Assembly: GCA_046759185.1 (NCBI GenBank)
Contig: JBHIBO010000025.1
Location: forward strand, 1-22,348
DNA: 22,348 nucleotides
Direction of reading: 5' to 3'
DNA from: JAJISK01 sp046759185
GTDB taxonomy: Archaea; Thermoplasmatota; Thermoplasmata; RBG-16-68-12; JAJISG01
Positions within the stretch are counted from its first letter, which is position 1, and the number at the start of each line of letters is the position of its first letter. A program made the position numbers and the translations under genes. This document shows positions 14,439 to 22,057 of the stretch, piece after piece. The notes below the pieces were generated by a model that was given only the letters and a program-made list of their open reading frames with translations, made no database searches and was not told the origin of the DNA.

Positions 14439-15665
14439 ATGGGGAAGCACGAAGACCATCACGGCAGGCATCGACGACACGGCATGCGGGTCTTCACGGA
14501 GCTGATTTCTCCAGGAGAGGCCCTTGCCATCGCCCGAAAGGCCACGAAACCGCTTGAGCGAATCGAGAACGTTCCCTTGGAGCATGGGGTGGGCCGGGTC
14601 TTGGCGGAGGACGTGGTGTCCGAGGTCGACGTCCCTGCCTTCGACAAGGCCATGATGGATGGCTATGCGATCCGCTCCCAGGATGTCGCGGCCGAGGGGC
14701 CAACGCTCGAGACGGTCGGAGACGCGCGCCCGGGAGAACCGTATCAGGGAACCGTGAAGGGTGGGCAGGCTGTGAAGACCGCCACGGGCGCGCCCGTGCC
14801 GACAGGGGCCGACGCGGTTGTGGAGGTGGAGCTCGTCGAGGTTGAGGGTTCTCGAGTCCACGTGCCTTCGGGCATCGCCCCGCGGAGAAACGTCTCCCCC
14901 CGAGGTGAGGACATTGGCAAGGGGGATCCGCTTCTCCCCGCGGGGACCGTCCTCCAGCCTGGCCATGTGGGGGCGATTGCGGCGCTGGGCGTCGAGGAAC
15001 TCCCGGTCTACGCGCGCCCTCGGGTGACGGTCATGGCCACGGGCCGCGAGATCAAGCGGGGAGGAACCCTACGACCCGGCGAGGTCTACGATGTCAACTC
15101 GTTCACCCTCACAGGACTGATTCGTGAGAACGGCGGATCCGTCGAGATGTCCGATCCCATCCCCGACACCTATGAGTCCATCCTGGCCGCGGTGGGGCGG
15201 GCGGAGGACTATGACCTGGTGGTTCTGTCTGGCAGCACCTCCGTGGGTGAACGGGACTTCCTCCGCGATGCGGCGGCCGAGCTCGGGGAGGTGGTCTTCC
15301 ACGGCGTTGCGATGAAGCCGGGTAAGCCGGTTCTCCTCGCCAAGGTGGGTGATGGCCTGGTCTTCGGGATGCCGGGGTTTCCCGCTTCCGCCCTGATGGC
15401 CGCGTACCACCTTTTGCTGCCTGTCCTCCGGCGGATGGGACGCCGTCCAGAGGCGCCGAGCCGCCCATCGATTCTGGGGGAGGACATGCCTGTCAAGAAG
15501 GACAAGACCCAGCTGGTCACGGTGCGTCGAGAGGGCGGGAAGGCCTTCCAGGCGTTCCGAGGGTCGGGGAGCATCACGAGCATCTCGCAGGGGGATGGGT
15601 ACGTGGTGATCCCGCCAGGTCAGGCGTTGAAGAAAGGGGCGCCTGTTGAGGTCATCGAGTTTTGA
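14439..15665 (+). CDS. moeA: Molybdopterin molybdenumtransferase MoeA
   Basis: A protein of up to 408 aa that inserts molybdate (or tungstate) into adenylated molybdopterin. Family landmarks: SPGEALAIA near the N-terminus, VPAFDKAMMDGYAIR (65-79), GAPVPTGADAVVEVE (117-131), VLSGSTSVGERDF (262-274, the molybdopterin-binding loop), MKPGKPVLLA (292-301) and FGMPGFPASAL (309-319). MPGFPAS in place of the bacterial LPGNPVS resembles archaeal forms. The C-terminal domain IV is present. The first 15 residues (MGKHEDHHGRHRRHG) are His-rich and atypical, so the real start may be ATG 14484 (393 aa); neither start has a strong ribosome site. It is co-oriented with mobA and completes the synthase, nucleotide-transfer and metal-insertion set of this cluster. 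Confidence 0.93.
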   Translation: MGKHEDHHGRHRRHGMRVFTELISPGEALAIARKATKPLERIENVPLEHGVGRVLAEDVVSEVDVPAFDKAMMDGYAIRSQDVAAEGPTLETVGDARPGEPYQGTVKGGQAVKTATGAPVPTGADAVVEVELVEVEGSRVHVPSGIAPRRNVSPRGEDIGKGDPLLPAGTVLQPGHVGAIAALGVEELPVYARPRVTVMATGREIKRGGTLRPGEVYDVNSFTLTGLIRENGGSVEMSDPIPDTYESILAAVGRAEDYDLVVLSGSTSVGERDFLRDAAAELGEVVFHGVAMKPGKPVLLAKVGDGLVFGMPGFPASALMAAYHLLLPVLRRMGRRPEAPSRPSILGEDMPVKKDKTQLVTVRREGGKAFQAFRGSGSITSISQGDGYVVIPPGQALKKGAPVEVIEF

Positions 15666-15740
15666 GGCCGTCTGTTCTCCGGCGCTTGGAGTCTCACAAC
15701 AAGGTTAAGCCAGGCGTCCCGTTACGGGCTCGGCGAGAGG

Positions 15741-16895
15741 GTGCGACGAGTTGTCATCCTGGGAGGTGGGGTTGGCGGTGCCGTCGCGGCGATGGAGCTG
15801 TCCCGGAGACTGGAAACGGACACGGAGGTCGTCCTCCTGGACAGGGAGGGGAGGCACTACTTCCCGCCCTCGTACCCCTGGCTCGTCATGGGCTGGCGGC
15901 GTCCGGAACAGGTGTGGAGGCCCCTCTCGAGGTTGAAGACCCCCCACGTGAGCCTGCGGCAGGAGGAGGCCGTCTCCATTGACCCGGACGAGCGGAGGGT
16001 GACGACGGATGCCGGGGAGGTCCCCTACGATCACCTCCTGATCTCCCTAGGCGCGCAGCTCGATCCGTCGGCCATCGAAGGCTTCGCCGGCGTCGCCCAC
16101 CACCCTTATGACTTGGAGGGAGCCATGGGCCTCGCCGAGGCGATCCGGGCTTTCCGAGGGGGAAAGGTCGCCATCGGCGTCTCCCGTCTCCCCTTCAAGT
16201 GTCCGGCCGCCCCCTACGAGACCGCGTTCCTCCTGGACTACCACTTCCGTCAGAAGGGCATCCGCGACCTGGTGGAGATGGAGTTCTTCACGCCCGAACC
16301 CGCCCCCCTGCCCGCGGCCGGGCCGGCCATCGGTGATCGGGCTCGGGCCCTGATGGAGGAGCGGGACATTCCGATCCGGGTGAAGCGGGAAATGGACCAC
16401 GTCGACCCGGAGGCGGGCGTGGTCCACTTCAAGGGAGACGGGCAAATGGCCTACGACCTCCTGATCGCCGTGCCGCCTCACACGACCTGCGACGCCGTGC
16501 GGCGATCCGAGCTGACGAAGGAGGGCCCGTGGATTCCCGTGGACCCACACACGATGCGGTCCTCCTACGACGACGTTTATGCGGTGGGGGATGTGACCAG
16601 CATTCCCACCCCCTCCGGCCACGTACCCTTCCTCCCGAAGGCAGGGGTCTTCGCCCACGGTCAGGCCAAAGTCGCAGCCGGCAACATCGCCGCCGACCTG
16701 GCCGGTGGGCCGGAGGTCCGGTGGGATGGCTACGGCCTCTGCTTCATGGAGATCGGCTACGGAAAGGGAGGCATGGTGCGCGGCAACTTCTACGGGGAGG
16801 GCGCCCCCGCCATAAGGATGAGAAAACCCAGCCGAATCTGGCACTGGGGCAAGGTTCTCACGGAGAGGCGCTGGCTCAGGAGGCTCTTTCGGTAA
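15741..16895 (+). CDS. FAD-dependent oxidoreductase, sulfide:quinone reductase-like
   Basis: A 384-aa flavoprotein of the two-dinucleotide-binding-domain family. The FAD-binding GGGVGGAVAAMEL (8-20) opens it, DHLLISLGAQLDP closes the first domain, and YAVGDVTSIPTPSGHVPFLP (280-299) is the second FAD motif. Cys154 (RLPFKCPAAPYE) and Cys334 (GLCFMEIG) lie where sulfide:quinone reductases have their redox-active cysteines; Cys250 is a third. The C-terminus RIWHWGKVLTERRWLRRLFR is amphipathic and aromatic/basic, fitting peripheral membrane attachment. It would pass electrons from sulfide or another thiol/NAD(P)H donor to a quinone, but the donor is not certain. The start is GTG 15741, preceded by a weak purine stretch. 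It is 75 bp after moeA and convergent with the Oah/BamA-type hydrolase gene (9-bp gap). Confidence 0.85.
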   Translation: MRRVVILGGGVGGAVAAMELSRRLETDTEVVLLDREGRHYFPPSYPWLVMGWRRPEQVWRPLSRLKTPHVSLRQEEAVSIDPDERRVTTDAGEVPYDHLLISLGAQLDPSAIEGFAGVAHHPYDLEGAMGLAEAIRAFRGGKVAIGVSRLPFKCPAAPYETAFLLDYHFRQKGIRDLVEMEFFTPEPAPLPAAGPAIGDRARALMEERDIPIRVKREMDHVDPEAGVVHFKGDGQMAYDLLIAVPPHTTCDAVRRSELTKEGPWIPVDPHTMRSSYDDVYAVGDVTSIPTPSGHVPFLPKAGVFAHGQAKVAAGNIAADLAGGPEVRWDGYGLCFMEIGYGKGGMVRGNFYGEGAPAIRMRKPSRIWHWGKVLTERRWLRRLFR

Positions 16896-16904
16896 GAGGG
16901 CAGC

Positions 16905-17867
16905 TCACTCCAACTTGGCGCCGCAGACACCACAGTGGTCGAAGTCCGATGGCAGCCCTTTGGCGCCACACTTCCCGCACGCCCCGACGGGGGCACCCCA
17001 GGCATAGGAGGGGGCCCCACCGGCCGCCGCCTTCTCCCGCAGCTCTCGATAGTGGGCGTCTCGTTTCTCGGCGAAGGCCTGCATGCCCTCCCGCGGTTCC
17101 TCGGTGGCGAAGTGGATGGAGAGCCAGTCCCGGGCGTGCCCGATCGTGTTGTACCAGGCGAGGTCCTTCCAGAAGTTGACCTGCTGCTTTGTGTAGCGGA
17201 GGCTCTCCGGGAACTTGTCGATGAGCTTGTCCGCCATCACCCGCACGGCATCGTCTAGCTTCGTGTACGGGACCACTTGGTTTACGAGACCCCATTCCAG
17301 CGCCTTTTCCGCTGGGAGCCGTTCGGTGAGGTACAGGATCTCGCGAGCGCGGCGATCGCCCACAAGGAGGGGAAGCCACTGGGTCGCCCCTCCCGCGGCC
17401 ACGCTGCCGACGCGGGTTCCGACCTGCATGATCTCCACGTGATCCGCGGCGATGGCCAGGTCGCAGGCCATCTGGAACTCGTTGCCGCCGCCGGCTACGA
17501 TGCCGTTCAACCGCGCAATGGTGGGCTTGCCGGCATTCCGGAGCATGTCCACGGCGGCCTGGAACTCCGTCATGTACTTCCAGTAGTCGTGGGGTCGCTT
17601 CACGTACAGGTCGGCGTACTCCTTCACGTCCCCCCCCGTGCAGAAGGCCTTCTCGCCCGCCCCCGTGAGCACCAGGACGCCGACGGCGTCGTCGTACGCC
17701 GCATCTCGAAAGGCGTCGTGCATCTCCCGCAGGGTACGGGTGCTGTAGGCGTTGTAGACCTCGGGCCGGTTGATGGTGATGCGGGCCACCCAATCGCCCT
17801 TGTCGTAGATAATCTCCCGAAAGTCGAAGTCGGAAGGAGGGCGGGCACCGATGGGATCGGCGGACAT
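16905..17867 (-). CDS. oah: 6-oxocyclohex-1-ene-1-carbonyl-CoA hydrolase (Oah/BamA-like), with C-terminal zinc ribbon
   Basis: A 320-aa crotonase-fold enzyme. VARITINRPEVYNAYSTRTL opens the fold; the two oxyanion-hole segments are KAFCTGGDVKEY (74-84) and GIVAGGGNEFQMACDLAIAA (122-141). The stretches KRPHDYWKYM (90-99), VGSVAAGGATQWLPLLVGDR (153-172) and YTKQQVNFWKDLAWYNTIGH (225-244) resemble the ring-opening hydrolase Oah/BamA of anaerobic benzoyl-CoA degradation more than ordinary enoyl-CoA hydratases. That enzyme adds water and cleaves the ring of 6-oxocyclohexene-carbonyl-CoA, giving 3-hydroxypimelyl-CoA. The C-terminus has CGKC...CGVC (Cys297, 300, 312, 315), a zinc ribbon. It is shorter than the roughly 375-aa bacterial proteins as I remember them. 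Transcribed divergently from the benzoyl-CoA reductase genes with a leaderless promoter. An alternative is a naphthoate-synthase-type crotonase, less likely in this context. Confidence 0.85.
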   Translation of the reverse strand: MSADPIGARPPSDFDFREIIYDKGDWVARITINRPEVYNAYSTRTLREMHDAFRDAAYDDAVGVLVLTGAGEKAFCTGGDVKEYADLYVKRPHDYWKYMTEFQAAVDMLRNAGKPTIARLNGIVAGGGNEFQMACDLAIAADHVEIMQVGTRVGSVAAGGATQWLPLLVGDRRAREILYLTERLPAEKALEWGLVNQVVPYTKLDDAVRVMADKLIDKFPESLRYTKQQVNFWKDLAWYNTIGHARDWLSIHFATEEPREGMQAFAEKRDAHYRELREKAAAGGAPSYAWGAPVGACGKCGAKGLPSDFDHCGVCGAKLE

Positions 17868-17887
17868 GGTTTCCCATCAAAGCCTGT

Positions 17888-17895
17888 CTATATAG
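17888..17895 (-). promoter_or_regulatory. TATA box of the oah-like gene
   Basis: CTATATAG, centred 24-25 nt before ATG 17867. This spacing predicts a leaderless transcript starting at or next to the ATG. No Shine-Dalgarno is present between the box and the start. Confidence 0.7.
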
Positions 17896-17920
17896 CCATT
17901 GGCGGGCGAGGGAAAGGGAC

Positions 17921-17936
17921 CCCGAACATGTTCGGG
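17921..17936. promoter_or_regulatory. Perfect 16-nt palindrome, candidate shared operator
   Basis: CCCGAACATGTTCGGG is fully self-complementary. It lies between the two divergent leaderless promoters, 26 nt from the leftward TATA box and 8 nt upstream of the rightward one, i.e. at about -48 to -33 of the bcrC start. This position suits a dimeric regulator controlling both aromatic-degradation transcripts. Confidence 0.55.
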
Positions 17937-17943
17937 TCGGGGG

Positions 17944-17949
17944 TTAAAA
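17944..17949 (+). promoter_or_regulatory. TATA-like box of the benzoyl-CoA reductase operon
   Basis: TTAAAA is centred about 23 nt before ATG 17969, again giving a leaderless mRNA. It directly adjoins the palindrome at 17921-17936. Confidence 0.55.
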
Positions 17950-17968
17950 CGGCGTATAGGATGGGTTT

Positions 17969-19165
17969 ATGTTGCTGGATACCCCATTGTTGTCCAAGGA
18001 GTCGAGGAGACCCTCCTTGCGAGATGCCGACAGTTCCCTTGACGTCCAACCGCGGGCGGAGGATCTGTCCTTTTCCTATGTGACCGCCTGGAAGGAGGAG
18101 ACCGGGGGCAGGGCGATCGGCCACTACCCCGTGTATGCCCCGCAGGAGATCATCCGTGCGGCAGGAGCCCTCCCCGTGGGCATCATGGGGGCCTGGGGCC
18201 TCGTGGACGTCGATTACGCCGATTCCCGGGTCCAATCCTTTGTCTGCTCCGTCGCGGCGAGCACCCTGGAACTGGGATTGACAGGACGCCTTGTGCCCTT
18301 CGACGGAATGGTTTTCTCAGACATCTGCGACATCGCGCGGAACCTGTCGGGAATCTTTACGAGGAACTTTCCAGAGATGCTCGTGGAGTACCTCCACCTC
18401 CCCCAGAACGCCTCCTCGCAGGCCACCGTTCCGTACCTCCGGAAAGAACTGGAGCGTTTGGCGCGCCATCTGGAGAAACTCACGGAAAGCCCGCTCCGGG
18501 AAGAGGACTTGCTGGAGAGCATCGAACTCTACAACCGACAGCGAGCGCTCCTCGGCGAGGCTTATGAGCTTCGGCAGAAGAACCCCGAACTCCTGCCCAT
18601 CGACGAGGCCTACCTGCTGGCGAGGGCCGCCGGTCAGATGCCGGTCGAGGATCACATCGCCCTCCTGGAGGGGGTCCTCCCGGACATCCGTGAACGCCCC
18701 ACCAAGGCACGAGACAACATCCGGGTCCTCGCGATGGGACCCTTTTGTGAGCAGCCCCCTCTGGAGCTCCTCCGCGTGATCGAGGAGGCGGGCTGCTACG
18801 TCGTGGACGACGAACTCCTGCGCGCGTATCGCTGGTATACGGCACCAATCCCGGGCGATGGAGATCCCTTCCAGTCCCTCGCCCGGAGCTATGTGGAGCG
18901 CTCCCACGTCTCCTCCGTGCGCTATCCCGGGGGGCAGCGGGGCGAGGCCCTGGTGGAGTGGGTGAAACAAGCTGGGGCCGAGGGCGTCCTCTTCGTCACG
19001 GCCAAGTTCTGCGAACCCGCGTTGTATGACTACGTACTGTACAAGGAGTTCTTGGAGAAGGCGGGCATCCCGTACATGCACATGGAGTTCGAGGAGAAGA
19101 TGAGCGCCTTCGAGTCCCCCCGGATGCAGGTGGAGACCTTCGTGGAATCGATCCTGTTCGCGTGA
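17969..19165 (+). CDS. bcrC: Benzoyl-CoA reductase, BcrC/BadD-type iron-sulfur subunit
   Basis: A 398-aa member of the 2-hydroxyacyl-CoA dehydratase (HgdB) / benzoyl-CoA reductase beta-gamma family. Visible features are HYPVYAPQEIIRAAGALPVG (52-71), SFVCSVAASTLELGL with Cys93, VFSDICDIARN with Cys120, MGPFCEQP with Cys260 and VTAKFCEPALYDYVLYKEFL with Cys348; some of these ligate the [4Fe-4S] cluster. Together with the next subunit it forms the catalytic module that receives one electron at a time and reduces benzoyl-CoA to the 1,5-dienoyl-CoA. Size matches BcrC (about 385 aa). It is the first gene of the operon, leaderless by promoter spacing, and 10 bp precede bcrB. A 2-hydroxyacyl-CoA dehydratase is excluded mainly by the two ATPase subunits and the pathway neighbours. 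Confidence 0.88.
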   Translation: MLLDTPLLSKESRRPSLRDADSSLDVQPRAEDLSFSYVTAWKEETGGRAIGHYPVYAPQEIIRAAGALPVGIMGAWGLVDVDYADSRVQSFVCSVAASTLELGLTGRLVPFDGMVFSDICDIARNLSGIFTRNFPEMLVEYLHLPQNASSQATVPYLRKELERLARHLEKLTESPLREEDLLESIELYNRQRALLGEAYELRQKNPELLPIDEAYLLARAAGQMPVEDHIALLEGVLPDIRERPTKARDNIRVLAMGPFCEQPPLELLRVIEEAGCYVVDDELLRAYRWYTAPIPGDGDPFQSLARSYVERSHVSSVRYPGGQRGEALVEWVKQAGAEGVLFVTAKFCEPALYDYVLYKEFLEKAGIPYMHMEFEEKMSAFESPRMQVETFVESILFA

Positions 19166-19175
19166 GGCGATCGCT

Positions 19176-20411
19176 ATGCTGCAGTACCAGGACGCCGGAA
19201 AGGTGGTGCAGCGGGAGCTGATGACCGCCTACTACCGAGACCTGGACGAGGGAGAGGGGCCCGTTGCCTACCTCTTCGTGCCGGGGAACGTGGTGGAGAT
19301 CCTCCGGGCCTTCGACATCCGCCCCGTGTTCCCCGAGATCAACGCCCTGCAGTGTGGCGTCAAGCGCACCGCCGGGGACAACATCCTCCGGGCGGAGGAC
19401 ATCGGTTACTCCGCCGACGTGTGTGGCTACGTCAAGAACGACATCGGCATCTGCCTCGCGCGTGGAGAGACGCCCCTGGGCCATATCCCGAAGCCCGACG
19501 CTCTCGTGTGCAACTTCTCCGGCTGCAACACCTTCATCAAGTGGTTCGAGGCCCTGGTGGATATGTACGACGCCCCGATGTTCCTCCTGGACGTCCCCTA
19601 CTCGCGGGGCGAGGAGACCCAGGCCCAGGATCAGGAGTACGTCACGGCCCAGCTCTGGGATCTCGTCGCGTGGTGCGAGGACCTGACGGGGACCTCCTTC
19701 AGCGAGGCGAAGCTTAGGGAGGCTCTCAAGCACTCCCGGGAAGCGGAGGACCTCTGGGCCGAATTGTTGGCCCTGGCTGGTCGCCATCCCTCTCCCTTCG
19801 ACGCCTACTTCGAGGCCGTGTTCTTCATGGCGCCCATCAACGTCCTTCGCGGGACCCCGGAGTGCGTCGACTACTACCGCGTGGTCCTCCAGGAGATGGA
19901 AGAGCGGTACGAGGCCGGCGTGGGCCCGGTTCCGGAGGAGAAGTTCCGGGTGATCTACGAGGGTCCTCCGTGCTGGCCCCACTTCCGATCCTTCTGGGAG
20001 CTCTTCAAGCCCTGGGGGGTGGTCGGCGTGGCCTCCACGTACGCCAAGGTCGGCGGACTCTTCGACCAGGGGTTGCGGCACGACCCCGCCCGACCCATGG
20101 AGAGCATCGCCGACTACGTCATCAACTGCTACACGAACTGGAACCTGGGGATGCGGGCCGACCTCCTCCACCGGTACGTCCAGGAGTACGAGGCCGACGC
20201 CCTCATCATCCACTCCGTGAAGTCGTGCCGGTCCTTCTCCGTGGGCCAGCCGGACTTCCGGGAGACCTTCACCCACGACCTGGAGATCCCGACGCTGATG
20301 ATCGAGTCCGACCTGGCGGATCCCCGCTACTTCTCTGAGGCCCAGCTTCGGAACCGCGTGGACGCCTTCTTCGAGAGCCTGGAACACCGTCGCATCGTGG
20401 AGGCGACCTGA
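19176..20411 (+). CDS. bcrB: Benzoyl-CoA reductase, BcrB/BadE-type iron-sulfur subunit
   Basis: A 411-aa partner of the preceding subunit, from the same HgdB-like family. Landmarks include FDIRPVFPEINALQCGVKR (46-64), GYSADVCGYVKNDIGICLAR (78-97), LVCNFSGCNTFIKWFE (110-125), LDVPYSRG (138-145) and ALIIHSVKSCRSFSVGQPD (342-360). The GYSxDVCxYVKxDIG segment is characteristic of BcrB. Cys83, 112, 117 and 351 are the obvious cluster-ligand candidates. It would hold the second [4Fe-4S] cluster and help bind the aromatic CoA ester. It starts 10 bp after bcrC and its TGA overlaps the ATG of the next gene by one base (TGATG), which implies translational coupling. Slightly shorter than the roughly 435-aa Thauera protein. 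Confidence 0.88.
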   Translation: MLQYQDAGKVVQRELMTAYYRDLDEGEGPVAYLFVPGNVVEILRAFDIRPVFPEINALQCGVKRTAGDNILRAEDIGYSADVCGYVKNDIGICLARGETPLGHIPKPDALVCNFSGCNTFIKWFEALVDMYDAPMFLLDVPYSRGEETQAQDQEYVTAQLWDLVAWCEDLTGTSFSEAKLREALKHSREAEDLWAELLALAGRHPSPFDAYFEAVFFMAPINVLRGTPECVDYYRVVLQEMEERYEAGVGPVPEEKFRVIYEGPPCWPHFRSFWELFKPWGVVGVASTYAKVGGLFDQGLRHDPARPMESIADYVINCYTNWNLGMRADLLHRYVQEYEADALIIHSVKSCRSFSVGQPDFRETFTHDLEIPTLMIESDLADPRYFSEAQLRNRVDAFFESLEHRRIVEAT

Positions 20412-21232
20412 TGTACTTCGCGGGGGTGGACGCGGGCTCGACGACGACCAAGGCCGTGGTCCTCGACGCCAAGGGCGACCTCGTGGCGAAGAGCCTGCTG
20501 CCTACGGGCGCCAACGTGACCCGGGCGGCGGAGCGCTCCTATGAGGAGGTCCTAGAACGGCTTGGCATCACCGAGAACGACGTCGGGTACGTCATTGGGA
20601 CTGGCTACGGACGCTACAAGATCGACTTTGGCGACGATCAGGTGACGGAGATCAGCTGCCACGCCAAGGGCGCGCACCTACTCTTCCCCAGGACGCGGAC
20701 CCTCGTCGACATCGGGGGCCAGGACACCAAGGCCATCCGCCTCAGCGAGGAGGGTGAGGTCCTGGACTTCTGCATGAACGACAAGTGCGCGGCGGGCACC
20801 GGGCGATTCCTGGAGAATGCCGCCTCCATCCTGGACCTTTCCTTGGACGAGATCGGTCCCGTTTCCCTCCGGGCCGACGCGCCCATCCGCCTCAGCAACG
20901 TGTGCACCGTGTTCGTGGAGTCGGAAATCATCGCCCACCTCGCCCGGGGCAGGACCATCGAGGACATCCTCCGCGGTGTCCACACGGCCGTCGCGGCCCG
21001 AACCATCGCCCTCGTCCGCCGCATCGGCATCGACGAGGAGGTGACCTTCACTGGGGGCGTCTCCCGCAACGTGGGCATGGTCTCTGCGCTGAAGGAGCGA
21101 TTCGGGACCGAGATCAATGTGAGCGAGCTCTCCCAATACATGGGCTGTCTCGGGGCCGCCCTCTTCGCCCTGGAGCGTGGCGAAGGCGCCGAGGACCTGC
21201 GCGCCCGGCGGGTGACCGTGGGGGACGCATGA
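20411..21232 (+). CDS. bcrA: Benzoyl-CoA reductase ATPase subunit 1 (BcrA/BcrD family)
   Basis: A 273-aa ASKHA-fold ATPase of the BcrA/BcrD/HgdC activator family. Phosphate-1 motif GVDAGSTTTKAVVL (5-18), phosphate-2 DIGGQDTKAIRL (100-111), adenosine motif FTGGVSRNVGM (213-223). NDKCAAGTGRFLE (Cys126) and RLSNVCTVFVESE (Cys165) supply the ligands of the [4Fe-4S] cluster shared between the two ATPase subunits. ATP hydrolysis here drives low-potential electrons from ferredoxin into the BcrBC module. It is much shorter than Thauera BcrA (about 435 aa), so both ATPases here are of the short type, as in the Azoarcus BzdPQ enzyme. Which of the two equals BcrA and which BcrD cannot be fixed by eye. 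Its TGA overlaps the next ATG (ATGA). Confidence 0.87.
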   Translation: MYFAGVDAGSTTTKAVVLDAKGDLVAKSLLPTGANVTRAAERSYEEVLERLGITENDVGYVIGTGYGRYKIDFGDDQVTEISCHAKGAHLLFPRTRTLVDIGGQDTKAIRLSEEGEVLDFCMNDKCAAGTGRFLENAASILDLSLDEIGPVSLRADAPIRLSNVCTVFVESEIIAHLARGRTIEDILRGVHTAVAARTIALVRRIGIDEEVTFTGGVSRNVGMVSALKERFGTEINVSELSQYMGCLGAALFALERGEGAEDLRARRVTVGDA

Positions 21233-22029
21233 CTGACCTCACCATCGGCCTGGACATCGGGGCGGGGAGCACCAAGGCCGCTTTGCTGGAGGACGGGACG
21301 GAGGTGCGCCGCACCGTACGCATCCGTACGGGCCCGTTCATGGAGAAGGCGGCGCGGAAGGCCCTCGCGCAGCTGCTCGAAGAGGCGAACCTGAAGCGGG
21401 ATGCGGTCTCGTACCTCGCGACCACGGGGTACGGTCGGTATGCGTATGAGGAGCGGGACATGAATATCACGGAGATTACCTGTCACGCCCGGGGGGCCCG
21501 TCTCCTCTTCCCGGGCACGCGATGTGTCCTGGACATCGGGGCCCAGAGTTCCCGGGCCATGCGGGTGGACGATGAAGGGCGGGTCCAGAAGTTCCTCATG
21601 AACGACCGCTGTGCCGCAGGAGCCGGCCGCTTCCTGGAACGGATCGCCAAGTCCCTGGAGATCGACGTCCTGGAACTGGGTCCCATGGCCCTCCGGGCCA
21701 AGAACCCCGAGCCGATCAGCAGCATCTGCGCGGTCTTGGCGGAGTCGGAGGTCATCAACCACGTCACGCAGGGAAAGCCCGCTGCCGACATCGTGGCGGG
21801 GGCCCACTACTCCATCGCCGATCGAACCTTGGCCCTGCTCAGGCAGGTGGGGCTGGAAGCAGAGGTCACCCTGACGGGCGGCCTGTCCCTGAACCCCGGG
21901 GTGGTCCGGGCGCTGGAAGAGCGGCTGGAGATGAAGATCAACGCAACGCCCGATTCTCCCTTCGCGGGAGCCATCGGCGCGGCGCAGCTCGGCCATTGGC
22001 GACTGAAGCGCCGCGGGACCGACGCCTGA
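21229..22029 (+). CDS. bcrD: Benzoyl-CoA reductase ATPase subunit 2 (BcrD/BcrA family)
   Basis: A 266-aa paralogue of the preceding subunit. Motifs: GLDIGAGSTKAALLEDG (7-23), TTGYGRYAYEERDMNITEIT (65-84), DIGAQSSRAMRV (102-113), MNDRCAAGAGRFLERIA (124-140; Cys128), SSICAVLAESEVINH (164-178; Cys167) and LTGGLSLNPGVV (215-226). The phosphate-2 loop differs from its partner (AQSS instead of GQDT), which argues for a specialised heterodimer rather than two equal copies. It starts inside the stop of the preceding gene (ATGA, 21229-21232). Its stop lies 28 bp before the dienoyl-CoA hydratase gene, which has its own GGAGG. All five rightward genes appear to be one operon. Confidence 0.87.
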   Translation: MTDLTIGLDIGAGSTKAALLEDGTEVRRTVRIRTGPFMEKAARKALAQLLEEANLKRDAVSYLATTGYGRYAYEERDMNITEITCHARGARLLFPGTRCVLDIGAQSSRAMRVDDEGRVQKFLMNDRCAAGAGRFLERIAKSLEIDVLELGPMALRAKNPEPISSICAVLAESEVINHVTQGKPAADIVAGAHYSIADRTLALLRQVGLEAEVTLTGGLSLNPGVVRALEERLEMKINATPDSPFAGAIGAAQLGHWRLKRRGTDA

Positions 22030-22057
22030 TGGCCCCACGACGCGATGGAGGACGAGG

